A stretch of DNA of 64,000 bases. Source: Eubacterium sulci ATCC 35585 (lineage in GTDB: Bacteria; Bacillota; Clostridia; Peptostreptococcales; Anaerovoracaceae). The notes under the pieces were generated by a model that saw only the letters and a program-made list of their open reading frames with translations, was not told the origin of the DNA and ran no database searches. The DNA is taken from positions 186,001-250,000 of the forward strand of contig CP012068.1 in assembly GCA_001189495.1 (NCBI GenBank), read 5' to 3'. This document shows positions 1 through 7,966 of this stretch, piece by piece (position 1 is the first letter of the stretch; each line of letters starts with the position of its first letter). Position numbers and translations under genes: made by a program.

Positions 1-291
1 CGAAGTATTGCCAAATGAGGTTCTCTCATAGCCAGGAAATTTTGGTACAGACTCCCATTCTGCATTTGACGTGCTATTTGGTGCATTGTATGATGTGTTT
101 GCAGATGTTGAATCAAAGTTTGAAGCAGGATTTTGATCAACGCCTGTCTGCGCTGTGCCTGCGCTGAAAGTGTTATTAGCACTTGGTAGCTCGCTAGCTG
201 TAGCTTCGGTTATATCCGATGGATTTTCATTTGGGGGAGTTATTTCATCTTTGTTGCCAAATGGGGGTGTGTAATCATTATTGTGATCCAT
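1..291 (-). CDS. Partial N/P/S-rich protein, N-terminus only
   Basis: The frame is open from the ATG at 291 down to the window edge (97 codons), with an excellent ribosome site (AAGGAGG) just upstream on the minus strand. The visible protein starts MDHNNDYTPPFGNKDE and is hydrophilic, rich in Asn, Pro, Ser, Thr and Gln, without any hydrophobic stretch. Such tails commonly precede membrane domains in Clostridia proteins (the DUF4234 gene at 24840 in this window has a similar Asn-rich head), but the functional part lies outside the window. No function is assigned. Confidence 0.75.
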   Translation of the reverse strand, partial: MDHNNDYTPPFGNKDEITPPNENPSDITEATASELPSANNTFSAGTAQTGVDQNPASNFDSTSANTSYNAPNSTSNAEWESVPKFPGYERTSFGNTS

Positions 292-490
292 AAGCTTACC
301 TCCTTGTTAGTTTGTCTATTTATGGTATGATTATAGTTAAGATATATGACTTTTTTGTGATAAAAGGGTTAATCCTGTGCAATGATTTTATATATTTTGA
401 TACTATCAGAGTTTAAGGGTTTATAAAAGCAAAATAAATGATTTTAATACAAGTTTTTTGCTTGCTGAATAACAAAAAAATATCTATTTG

Positions 491-499
491 TGGTATAAT
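491..499 (+). promoter_or_regulatory. Extended -10 promoter for the DUF1934 gene
   Basis: TGG followed by TATAAT, an extended -10 element 34 nt before the start at 533; no good -35 hexamer is visible, as is usual for extended -10 promoters. Confidence 0.5.
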
Positions 500-532
500 A
501 GCAAATTGAGTTTGTGAAAGGACAGTAATGAT

Positions 533-961
533 ATGAAGAATGTCACGATAAAGATAACTGGCAAGCGTTTTGTCGGCGACAATGTCGAAGAAGAACTCGA
601 ATTTGTGAGTGACGGCATGATGTTCGAGAAGGGCGGAGCCAAGTATTTTATATATGAAGAGAGTGAGTTTTCGGGATTTCCAGGATGTAAGACCAGTCTT
701 AAACTGACGGATACCAGCCTGAGAATGAAGAGAATTGGAGACTCAAGTGAGTACGGATCAGTACTAGAGTTTGAGACCGGAAAGCGTTTTAAGAGCGATT
801 ATAGCACGCCGTATGGGCCTATGTCGCTAGAGGTTTTGACGAATAGCATCAAGAGAGAGCTTTCGCCAGAGGGGTACGGTAAGATAACTCTTGAGTATGA
901 TATTAGTCTCAGAGGAATGATAGAAGGTCGCAACGAGCTTGCGATTGAGATAATGCAGTAG
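533..961 (+). CDS. DUF1934 (YwiB-like) beta-barrel protein
   Basis: A 142-residue cytosolic protein. The pattern of alternating short strands, the early KITGKRF segment and the closing SLRGMIEGRNELAIEI strand match the DUF1934/YwiB family, small calycin-like beta-barrels of unknown role that are widespread in Bacillota. No signal peptide or membrane segment. An AAAGGA ribosome site lies about 10 nt before the ATG. It starts a co-directional run with the tiny membrane peptide and the DUF1846 gene. Family assignment rests on recalled sequence pattern; the biochemical function is unknown. Confidence 0.75.
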   Translation: MKNVTIKITGKRFVGDNVEEELEFVSDGMMFEKGGAKYFIYEESEFSGFPGCKTSLKLTDTSLRMKRIGDSSEYGSVLEFETGKRFKSDYSTPYGPMSLEVLTNSIKRELSPEGYGKITLEYDISLRGMIEGRNELAIEIMQ

Positions 962-969
962 GTGTAAGT

Positions 970-1071
970 ATGAACAGATTTCACAGATGGGTTGCAAGAA
1001 TAGTAGTAGCGGTTATTATCCTCTCTATGGTTGGAACCACCTTATTTCTTTCTTTTCAGATGTTAGTGTAG
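970..1071 (+). CDS. 33-residue single-pass membrane peptide
   Basis: ATG at 970, eight bases after the DUF1934 stop, gives MNRFHRWVARIVVAVIILSM... ending in QMLV and a TAG at 1069-1071. A basic head (Arg, His, Trp) is followed by one ~20-residue hydrophobic helix with a Met-Val-Gly-Thr-Thr break, so it would sit N-in as a single-pass peptide. The size and shape resemble the tiny membrane peptides of Bacillota such as the Prli42/DUF4044 group, but the resemblance is loose. There is no strong ribosome site; translational coupling to the upstream gene is likely. It could be a chance ORF. Confidence 0.45.
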   Translation: MNRFHRWVARIVVAVIILSMVGTTLFLSFQMLV

Positions 1072-1086
1072 ACGGGAGGCGTCTCT

Positions 1087-2601
1087 ATGTACAAATTAGG
1101 TTTTGATTCAGAAAAATATCTCGAAGAACAGTCGCATTATATAATGCAGAGAATCAACGAAAAGCAGGGCGAAAGGCTTTACCTTGAGTTCGGTGGCAAG
1201 TTGGTTCACGATAAGCACGCTATGAGGGTGCTTCCTGGCTTTGATGAGAATGCGAAAATTAAGCTTTTGCAGAAGATGAAGGACTCAGCAGAGGTGATTA
1301 TTTGCATCTACTCTGGAGATATAACGACTAACAAAACGAGGCATGACTTCGGCATCACCTATGACCTCGAAGTTCTAAGGCTCATAGATACATTCAGAAA
1401 GTACGATTTAGATATAAACAGCGTAGTCATAACGAGATATGAGGATGCTCCAGCAGTTGACATGTTCATCAAAAAGCTCGAAAGACGCGGAATTAAGACA
1501 TATAAGCACTGCTTTACAAAGGGGTATCCTACAGATGTAGATACGATTGTAAGTGAAGAAGGCTATGGCGCAAACCCTTACATTGAGGTGACCAAGCCGC
1601 TTGTCGTTGTAACTGGACCTGGTGGAGGCTCAGGAAAGCTTGCGACATGTCTATCCCAGCTATATCATGACTTTATGCGTGGACGCAAGGTAAGATATGC
1701 GAAGTTTGAGACCTTCCCAGTTTGGAATCTTCCACTAAAGCATCCAGTTAACCTTGCTTATGAGTCTGCAACGGTAGATCTAAAGGATGTGAACATGATA
1801 GACCCTTTCCACCTAGAGGCTTATGGTGAGAAGGCAATCAACTACAATAGAGATATTGAGGTATTTCCAGTAGTTAAACGAATAATTGAGAAGATTACAG
1901 GAGAGGAATCTGAATACCAGTCACCAACGGACATGGGTGTAAACCGTGTAGGCTTTTGTATTACTGATGATGAGGTCTGTCAGGAGGCTTCTTGTCAGGA
2001 GATAATCAGGAGATTTCTGATAGCAGCAGTCGATTTCAAGAAGGGTAAGATTGAGAGCGATTCCCTAGATAGGGCGGAGCTTTTGATGAAGGAAGTTGGC
2101 AAGGCTGTTGGCGATAGAGTTGTAGTTCAGAAAGCTAGAGATTATGTGGAATTCAAGAGAGAGCTCTGCGATAAATACGAGAATGCAGTAGCCATGGCCA
2201 TGGAGATGCCGGATGGTCACGTTATAACGGGACGTAGCTCAAGGCGTATGGTTGCAGCAGCTGCAGTGGTTTTGAACTCAATCAAATATCTAGCAGAAAT
2301 GCCAGACGAACTCCTTTTGATAGAGCCAAAGGTTCTTGAGACAACGCAGCACCTAAAGACAGATGTGCTTGGATATGACAGGAGCAGCCTGAACTGCGAG
2401 GAGATTTTGATGGCTCTTACAGTTTCAGGAGTTACGGACGAAAAGGCAAGACTTGCAGCTAGCAAGCTTTCCTTGCTTCATGGATGCAGGGCACATTGCA
2501 CGGCAATTCTCTCAGACCGAGACGAGCAGACACTTTCATCACTTGGAATCGATGTAACTTGCGACCCAGAATATGTAACAACAAATTTATACAGTAACTA
2601 A
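1087..2601 (+). CDS. DUF1846 (UPF0371) family protein
   Basis: Full-length 504-residue member of the DUF1846/UPF0371 family, cytosolic proteins found across Bacillota with a solved structure but no settled function. The hallmark N-terminus ([12 protein letters not shown]), the [17 protein letters not shown] block near residue 36 and the glycine-rich nucleotide-binding-like loop GPGGGSGK at residues 177-184 are all present. The ATG at 1087 follows a GGGAGG ribosome site. It is preceded by the small membrane peptide and followed after 18 bases by the CLC gene, so the three or four genes are probably co-transcribed. Family call is firm; function unknown. Confidence 0.88.
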   Translation: MYKLGFDSEKYLEEQSHYIMQRINEKQGERLYLEFGGKLVHDKHAMRVLPGFDENAKIKLLQKMKDSAEVIICIYSGDITTNKTRHDFGITYDLEVLRLIDTFRKYDLDINSVVITRYEDAPAVDMFIKKLERRGIKTYKHCFTKGYPTDVDTIVSEEGYGANPYIEVTKPLVVVTGPGGGSGKLATCLSQLYHDFMRGRKVRYAKFETFPVWNLPLKHPVNLAYESATVDLKDVNMIDPFHLEAYGEKAINYNRDIEVFPVVKRIIEKITGEESEYQSPTDMGVNRVGFCITDDEVCQEASCQEIIRRFLIAAVDFKKGKIESDSLDRAELLMKEVGKAVGDRVVVQKARDYVEFKRELCDKYENAVAMAMEMPDGHVITGRSSRRMVAAAAVVLNSIKYLAEMPDELLLIEPKVLETTQHLKTDVLGYDRSSLNCEEILMALTVSGVTDEKARLAASKLSLLHGCRAHCTAILSDRDEQTLSSLGIDVTCDPEYVTTNLYSN

Positions 2602-2619
2602 ATAATATAAGGAGCGGTC

Positions 2620-4008
2620 TTGAAACAAAATCAGCGATATACCCAGACTGAATACGTTAAGCAGTATGTAAAGCTCATCATTAGATGGAGCCTTATTGCG
2701 ATTGTAATCGGAATGATTTGTGGTGTTATCGGAGCTTTGTTTTACAATGGTGTATTATATGCGAATGTATTTCGCAAGAAGCACGAGTGGCTGCTCTTTT
2801 TGCTTCCATTTGCAGGAATAATCATAGTCTACATGTATCAAAAGCTAGGGCTTGAGGGCAAGGGAACCGATGATATAATCGATTCTGTGCACGACAGCGC
2901 ACCTGTTAGATTTAGACTGGTTCCTGCTATTTTTGTGGGTACAGTTCTGACGCACCTTTGTGGTGGTTCAGCAGGTAAGGAGGGTGCAGCACTTCAGATA
3001 GGTGGAGGCATAGGCAACTACATAGGTAGAAAGTCGAGACTCCACGCGGAGAACCTCAGAATAGCGACCATGGCCGGCATGGCAGCCTTCTTTGCGGCTA
3101 TCTTCGGTACACCGCTTACCGCAACGGTCTTCGTCGTCATGTTCATCAAAGTCGGACACCTCTACCAAATGGCCGTATTCCCATGTTTTGTGTCCTCGTA
3201 CACAGCCTACTGGATTGCAACAAAGCTTGGCGTAGTCGCCTTTGGCTTCCATATAAGCATACCGACGACAACGCCAGTACTGATGCTCAAAATCCTCGTG
3301 CTCGCATCTCTTTGTGGCCTCGTATCCACACTGATGTGCAATAGCTACAGATTGATACATGCGATTTACGATGAGTTATTTAACAACGCATATATTCGAG
3401 TAGTCTCAGGAGCAATAATTATAATTATTTTAAGCCTTTTAGTATCAAAAGATACCTATAACGGAGCAGGCAGTGAAACAATAGCAGAGGCGCTCTCAGG
3501 TGGCAATGAAGACTATCTCGCGTTTCTACTCAAGATACTGTTCACAGCAATAACGCTCGGCGCAGGATTCAAGGGCGGAGAAATCCTGCCGCTCTTCTTC
3601 ATAGGAAGCACCTTCGGCGCCGTATTCGCGCCGCTACTAGGCATACCATCATCCTTCGGCGCAGCGCTCGCTATGGTAGCACTGTTCGGAGGAGCAACAA
3701 ATACCATGATAGCACCGATTTGCCTCGCCATAGAGTGTTTTGGAGGCGGAGGTGTGCAAATGTTTGCAATAGCTAGCTTCATGGGATACCTTTGTTCGGG
3801 ATATAACGGGCTTTATTCAAGTCAAAAGATACCTGATTCCAAGCTTCAGGCAAAGCCTGTAGAGATGCGAACAAACCAAAACAACATGGTAAGAAGACAT
3901 GAGCCGGAGGCTATAGGAAGGCTTGTGAGCCAAAAGAGCAAGCGAGCGTACCGCAAGATGCTCAGTGCAGCAAAGAAGACAAGACCAGTAAAAAGACGTA
4001 AAAAATAG
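2620..4008 (+). CDS. CLC-family chloride/proton channel or antiporter
   Basis: Integral membrane protein of 462 residues with about ten hydrophobic helices, of the CLC (EriC) superfamily. The gating-glutamate motif is GKEGAALQ with Glu121, and the third signature is GGEILP near residue 318. The first selectivity motif, GSGIP in classical members, is replaced by a GKGTDD segment around residues 80-85, so the ion carried (chloride, fluoride or other) cannot be read off. Start is TTG with GGAG just upstream. The C-terminus is a basic cytosolic tail (KKTRPVKRRKK) with no CBS domains. It is the last gene of its run, ending inside a strong terminator. Confidence 0.85.
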   Translation: MKQNQRYTQTEYVKQYVKLIIRWSLIAIVIGMICGVIGALFYNGVLYANVFRKKHEWLLFLLPFAGIIIVYMYQKLGLEGKGTDDIIDSVHDSAPVRFRLVPAIFVGTVLTHLCGGSAGKEGAALQIGGGIGNYIGRKSRLHAENLRIATMAGMAAFFAAIFGTPLTATVFVVMFIKVGHLYQMAVFPCFVSSYTAYWIATKLGVVAFGFHISIPTTTPVLMLKILVLASLCGLVSTLMCNSYRLIHAIYDELFNNAYIRVVSGAIIIIILSLLVSKDTYNGAGSETIAEALSGGNEDYLAFLLKILFTAITLGAGFKGGEILPLFFIGSTFGAVFAPLLGIPSSFGAALAMVALFGGATNTMIAPICLAIECFGGGGVQMFAIASFMGYLCSGYNGLYSSQKIPDSKLQAKPVEMRTNQNNMVRRHEPEAIGRLVSQKSKRAYRKMLSAAKKTRPVKRRKK

Positions 4009-4033
4009 TGCAACATCAGTTGCACTATTTTTT
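4001..4033. terminator. Bidirectional intrinsic terminator between clc and brnQ
   Basis: Perfect 14-bp stem (AAAAATAGTGCAAC paired with its complement) around an ATCA loop, with A and T tracts on the two sides, sitting between convergent genes; it overlaps the last codon of the CLC gene. Confidence 0.85.
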
Positions 4034-4061
4034 ATTTAAAATTATGTTTTCTTATATGCTA

Positions 4062-5420
4062 CTAAGCGTTAGCCGTTCCTTTATCCTTCTTCAATGCGTA
4101 GAAGATTAGTCCTACTACAAAGCCTAATACTGAAGGAACTACCCAGTCCATTCCGATATCTGAAAGTGGAAGGAATGCACCGACCTTTGCAACAACACCA
4201 TCTAGGTGTAGAGCTGCAACTGTCTCAGCTGGAAGGCTCTTAACTCCATCGAAGATAGCTGGAAGCATAGTGAATGCGATTGTCCATCTGTAAACAGTTG
4301 TGTGATAATTGAACAGTCCTCCAACGATGCTCACTAGGATGATAGCTATTGTTAGTGGATATAGGAACATCAATACTGGTATTGAGTATGCGATGATCTT
4401 AAGTAGTCCAAAGTTTGCAAATACAAATGAAACAGATGTGAATAGTATTGCCCAAGCCTTGTATGAAAGTAAGCCAGGAAACATCTTTCCGAATGTTTCT
4501 GCACCTGCAGTTATAAGACCGATTGCAGTCTTTAGGCAAGCAAGTGTGATTGTGATAGCTAGGAATGTTGCGCCTATACCTCCCATGTAGTGGTCAGCCA
4601 TCTTGTTAAGTAGTGTACCACCATCTGGCTGAACTTCAAAGATTCCTCTTGACTGTGCACCAGCAAATACGAGTGCAAAGTAGATTACTGCCATGAGAAC
4701 CGCACATCCTACACCTGCGATAGCAGTTGATTTAGCTATGTTCTTAGGCTCATTAACGCCAAGATTTCTAACAGCGTTGATGATGATGATTCCGAATGCT
4801 AGTGAAGCTAGTGCGTCCATGGTGTTGTAACCCTCAACGAATCCTCTGAAGAATGGGTGTGTTACATATTCACCAGTTGCCTTTGTGCTTGAAACTGAAC
4901 CCATTGGGTTAACGAAGCACATTACTAGTAGCACTGCTAGGAATGCAAGGAATATTGGATTGATGTACTTACCTACACTGTCTAGGATGTTCGATGGTCT
5001 TAGTGAGAACCAAAGAACTACCGCAAAGAAGCAGAGTGAGAAGAGTCCAAGCACTATAGGTGAATCCTTGTGAAGTGCTGGTACTACACCTACTGTGTAA
5101 GGAACTGTCGCAGTTCTAGGAATTGCGAAGAATGGTCCTATAGTTAGATATAGTAGGCAAGTAAAAAATATACTGTACGGTCTAGATACTTTGCAACCTA
5201 GGTCGTAAAGACCCTCACTTCGAGACAGTGAAATTGCGATAATACCGAGTAGCGGTAGACCTACGCCTGTAATAACGAAGCCAATAGTCGCTGCTGGTGT
5301 GTGTTCGCCTGCCATCTGCCCCATAAGCGCCGGGAATATTAGATTTCCCGCTCCAAAGAACAGTCCGAATAGGAGGGAGGCAAGTAGTACATAATTTTTT
5401 GTGGAAAGTTTCTTATCCAT
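4062..5420 (-). CDS. brnQ: Branched-chain amino acid:cation symporter BrnQ
   Basis: 452-residue LIVCS-family carrier that imports leucine, isoleucine and valine with sodium or protons. Twelve hydrophobic helices are evident; the N-terminal LFGLFFGAGNLIFPALMG block and the downstream FAIPRTATVPY segment are family signatures. ATG at 5420 follows an AAGGGG ribosome site. It is a single-gene unit with its own promoter at 5470-5498 and the shared terminator at 4001-4033. No T-box or other leader is seen in the short upstream region, so amino-acid regulation, if any, would be by a protein factor. Confidence 0.92.
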   Translation of the reverse strand: MDKKLSTKNYVLLASLLFGLFFGAGNLIFPALMGQMAGEHTPAATIGFVITGVGLPLLGIIAISLSRSEGLYDLGCKVSRPYSIFFTCLLYLTIGPFFAIPRTATVPYTVGVVPALHKDSPIVLGLFSLCFFAVVLWFSLRPSNILDSVGKYINPIFLAFLAVLLVMCFVNPMGSVSSTKATGEYVTHPFFRGFVEGYNTMDALASLAFGIIIINAVRNLGVNEPKNIAKSTAIAGVGCAVLMAVIYFALVFAGAQSRGIFEVQPDGGTLLNKMADHYMGGIGATFLAITITLACLKTAIGLITAGAETFGKMFPGLLSYKAWAILFTSVSFVFANFGLLKIIAYSIPVLMFLYPLTIAIILVSIVGGLFNYHTTVYRWTIAFTMLPAIFDGVKSLPAETVAALHLDGVVAKVGAFLPLSDIGMDWVVPSVLGFVVGLIFYALKKDKGTANA

Positions 5421-5469
5421 ATGTTTTTGTCCCCTTTTCTTTTTAAATTTTTGTTTGGAAATAATAAGG

Positions 5470-5498
5470 ATTGTAACATAATTTGTTTATGTACACAA
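5470..5498 (-). promoter_or_regulatory. Sigma-A promoter of brnQ
   Basis: On the minus strand TTGTGT, a 17-bp spacer, then TACAAT, about 50 bases before the start codon. Confidence 0.65.
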
Positions 5499-5664
5499 GA
5501 TATTTTTTCATGTTTTTTTCATTTTGTTCACTCAGATATCAAAATATACTAATATAGCATATCAAAATCCTTGTAATTTCAATGGTTACAGACCTTGCAT
5601 TCTAATCTCTAATCAAAATGATAAGTAAAAAAATAAACATATTTTTAATTAAATGTATACAAAA

Positions 5665-5690
5665 ATAAAAAACTGGCCTGAGCCAGTTTT
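5665..5690 (-). terminator. Intrinsic terminator of the phosphohexomutase gene
   Basis: AACTGGC / GCCAGTT stem with CTGA loop followed on the minus strand by a long T run, seven bases after the stop codon at 5697. Confidence 0.85.
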
Positions 5691-5696
5691 TATGTC

Positions 5697-7229
5697 TTAA
5701 ACTAAGTCTTTTAGCTTTCCTATATCAAGGTTTTCGTATTTTGATAGAAGCGGGATGAGAAGCTCAGCTATTTTGATACAGCCTCCCTCAACATCACTTT
5801 CAAAGTTTAGTGGCATGATAGGTTCATGCAGGGATTTTCTCAGGAGCATCCAGCCTTTAATCGATGAATTGTTAAAGTTGATTCGTACGCCCTCGTAATT
5901 TGGTTCTTCAAGACTACACTCAGAAAGCTCGCCTGAGGAGATTAGCGTGCGCAAATCTTCTATTATACTATCGCCCACAGCACCGAAGTCACTTCCTATG
6001 ATTGGCAAGCGAACTTCTAGGCTTTCTAGCGGTTCTGACAAATCGCTTATCAGCGATGCGATTCCTTTGCCTTCTTTTTTACAATTTGCAGCAGCGATTA
6101 CTATCTTTGTTGCAAGATATGCGCCGTCATCTAGGAAGAAGTTTTCCTTATATGCTGCGTGTCCCGATGTCTCTATCGCAAGATCGCTTTCTATGCCCTG
6201 CTCGTTAAGCTCTATAGACTTGTTTATCACATTCTTATAGCCTCTCTTAAAGCGAAGATGCTTAAGGCCTAGGCTTCCTTCGAGAAAGGCGGTCAGACCA
6301 CGAGAAGTTACACTGTCTGTAACAACTGTTGAGCCTGGGTGTGAATCTGCTATGAGTGCAGCTGCTAGTGCTACAATAGCGTTTCTGTTTATCTCTTTGC
6401 CGCTTTCGTCAACTGCAGAAACTCTGTCTACATCTGTATCAAAAATTAAACCTAAATCGGTCTTTGCTTCGCGAACCTTTGCACAGATGGATTCTATTGC
6501 ATCCTTGTCCTCTGGATTAGGAATGTGGTTTGGGAAGCTTCCGTCTGGCTCTAGGAACTGTGAGCTGCTTACATCAGCGCCGAGTGGTGATAAAACTTTT
6601 TCGGCATAGAAACCACCAGCACCGTTTCCGGCATCAACTGTAATAGATAATCCTGAAAGAGGGGTTTCTCCAGAATCAAGAGCATTTACGATTTTCTTTC
6701 TTAGGTGTGCACTGTAAACATCCATCAAATTAGCTTTGATTGGATCAGAAGCAGGTTTTGAAATCAATCTACCTAGGATTGAACTAGATTCAGCAAAGGT
6801 GATTATGTCAGCAATGTCACCCTTATCTAGTCCGCCGTCCACATCAAAGAACTTCATTCCGTTTCGGTTTGAAGGCATGTGGCTTGCTGTAACCATGATG
6901 GCGCCGTCACATTTAAACTCTTCAAAGACTGTGGACATGAACATAGCAGGTGTAGATGAAAGTCCTGAGTCCAAAACCTTAGCTCCGTATGGAGTGAGTG
7001 CGGAGACTATATCTCGCACTAGCTCAGGACCTGAAATTCTGGAATCTCGTCCAACTGCTATGCAAAGCTCGTTTGGTTCTTTATCTGTTTTATGTGATAG
7101 AAGATACAGAAAGCCTTTAGCTAGGCGCGAAACTGCTTCAGAATCGAGATTTACCGGTTCTGCAGGGCTTCCGATAGCTATGCCTCGTATATCGCTTCCG
7201 TTTTGCAATTTTGAGTAGTCGTAAGCCAT
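5697..7229 (-). CDS. Phosphomannomutase/phosphoglucomutase (alpha-phosphohexomutase)
   Basis: 510-residue cytosolic enzyme that moves phosphate between C1 and C6 of a hexose. All family signatures are present: the phosphoserine loop TASHMPSNRNG (Ser116), the Mg-binding DTDVDR at 264-269 and the sugar-binding ETSGH at 353-357. Substrate (mannose versus glucose phosphate) cannot be decided from sequence; the ManB/ManB-like branch is likely. Start ATG at 7229 follows AAGGAG. It is transcribed with the phosphoribosyltransferase gene 19 bases upstream and ends at the terminator at 5665-5690. Confidence 0.9.
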   Translation of the reverse strand: MAYDYSKLQNGSDIRGIAIGSPAEPVNLDSEAVSRLAKGFLYLLSHKTDKEPNELCIAVGRDSRISGPELVRDIVSALTPYGAKVLDSGLSSTPAMFMSTVFEEFKCDGAIMVTASHMPSNRNGMKFFDVDGGLDKGDIADIITFAESSSILGRLISKPASDPIKANLMDVYSAHLRKKIVNALDSGETPLSGLSITVDAGNGAGGFYAEKVLSPLGADVSSSQFLEPDGSFPNHIPNPEDKDAIESICAKVREAKTDLGLIFDTDVDRVSAVDESGKEINRNAIVALAAALIADSHPGSTVVTDSVTSRGLTAFLEGSLGLKHLRFKRGYKNVINKSIELNEQGIESDLAIETSGHAAYKENFFLDDGAYLATKIVIAAANCKKEGKGIASLISDLSEPLESLEVRLPIIGSDFGAVGDSIIEDLRTLISSGELSECSLEEPNYEGVRINFNNSSIKGWMLLRKSLHEPIMPLNFESDVEGGCIKIAELLIPLLSKYENLDIGKLKDLV

Positions 7230-7248
7230 TTGTTCTCCTTATGTGCTA

Positions 7249-7803
7249 TTACTCTTTGATCGAGCCATCTGCATTGAATAGAGGTAGCTTCTCAAGATAC
7301 TTGATATCATCTCTATCTGCGGCTTCTCCTTCAGCTAGAACTGCCATACGGCATACTATGTTTCCACCAGCAGCATTTACGAGCTTCTCCATGGAGCGGA
7401 GAGACTCACCAGTGCTGATAACATCGTCTACAACGAGGACTCTTCTGCCTTTAATTAGGCTAGCTTCCTTCTCGCCTATGCATAGTGTCTGCACGTGGTC
7501 AGTTGTAATTGAGTCAACGCTTGTCTCTATAATGTTCTGCATGTATAGCTTTGCTGCTTTTCTAAATACGACATAGTCCTTACCACCGCTAAGTCTTGCC
7601 ATCTCGTAAGCCAAAGGAATTCCCTTAGATTCTGCTGTTACGATAACATCAAATTCAGGTGCCTTAGCTAGGAGCTCCTTTGCGGATGCTTCTGTTATTG
7701 CAACGTCTCCAAACATTACAAAGGCTGCGATGTAAAGTTCATCGTTTATCGGACAAAGTGGTAGCTGTCTTGTTAGACCAGCAATCTTCATTTCATAATG
7801 CAT
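7249..7803 (-). CDS. Purine-type phosphoribosyltransferase
   Basis: 184-residue type I phosphoribosyltransferase. The PRPP-binding signature RVLVVDDVISTGES lies at 121-134 and a second conserved loop TAESKGIPLAYE at 56-67, as in adenine and xanthine phosphoribosyltransferases. The neighbouring AzgA/PbuG-type permease upstream supports a role in purine base salvage, but the base (adenine, xanthine or guanine) is not resolved. Ribosome site AAAGAGGAAAG precedes ATG at 7803. It has its own consensus promoter (7863-7891) and a stem-loop at the very start of the predicted mRNA, then reads on into the phosphohexomutase gene. Confidence 0.85.
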   Translation of the reverse strand: MHYEMKIAGLTRQLPLCPINDELYIAAFVMFGDVAITEASAKELLAKAPEFDVIVTAESKGIPLAYEMARLSGGKDYVVFRKAAKLYMQNIIETSVDSITTDHVQTLCIGEKEASLIKGRRVLVVDDVISTGESLRSMEKLVNAAGGNIVCRMAVLAEGEAADRDDIKYLEKLPLFNADGSIKE

Positions 7804-7832
7804 TTTGCTTTCCTCTTTTTTACATGATTTCT

Positions 7833-7854
7833 ATGCTTGAACACGCTCAAGCAT
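7833..7854 (-). other. Stem-loop at the 5' end of the phosphoribosyltransferase mRNA
   Basis: Perfect 8-bp inverted repeat ATGCTTGA / TCAAGCAT with a 6-nt loop, beginning only a few bases after the start point predicted from the promoter at 7863-7891; likely an mRNA-stabilising leader hairpin or a regulator site. Confidence 0.5.
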
Positions 7855-7862
7855 ACGCTTAT

Positions 7863-7891
7863 ATTATACCTTTGACGCAAAATACTTGCAA
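7863..7891 (-). promoter_or_regulatory. Consensus sigma-A promoter of the phosphoribosyltransferase gene
   Basis: TTGCAA, exactly 17 bp, TATAAT on the minus strand, among the best promoter matches in the window. Confidence 0.8.
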
Positions 7892-7896
7892 GGTAA

Positions 7897-7920
7897 AAGG
7901 CGCGCCTTGAGGCACGCCTT
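7897..7920 (-). terminator. Terminator of the purine permease gene
   Basis: GC-rich stem AAGGCG/CGCCTT with an inner GCC/GGC step and a short T run on the minus strand; lies between the permease stop (7967) and the next promoter. Confidence 0.7.
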
Positions 7921-7966
7921 GATATCAAATTTATTTGTTTTTTATTCTTGTAATTCCTAGGCTTTA

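Noticed and set aside
2968-3360. 130-codon minus-strand frame inside the CLC gene
   Set aside because: Rich in Cys, His and Glu as expected for antisense of membrane-helix codons; no start signal.
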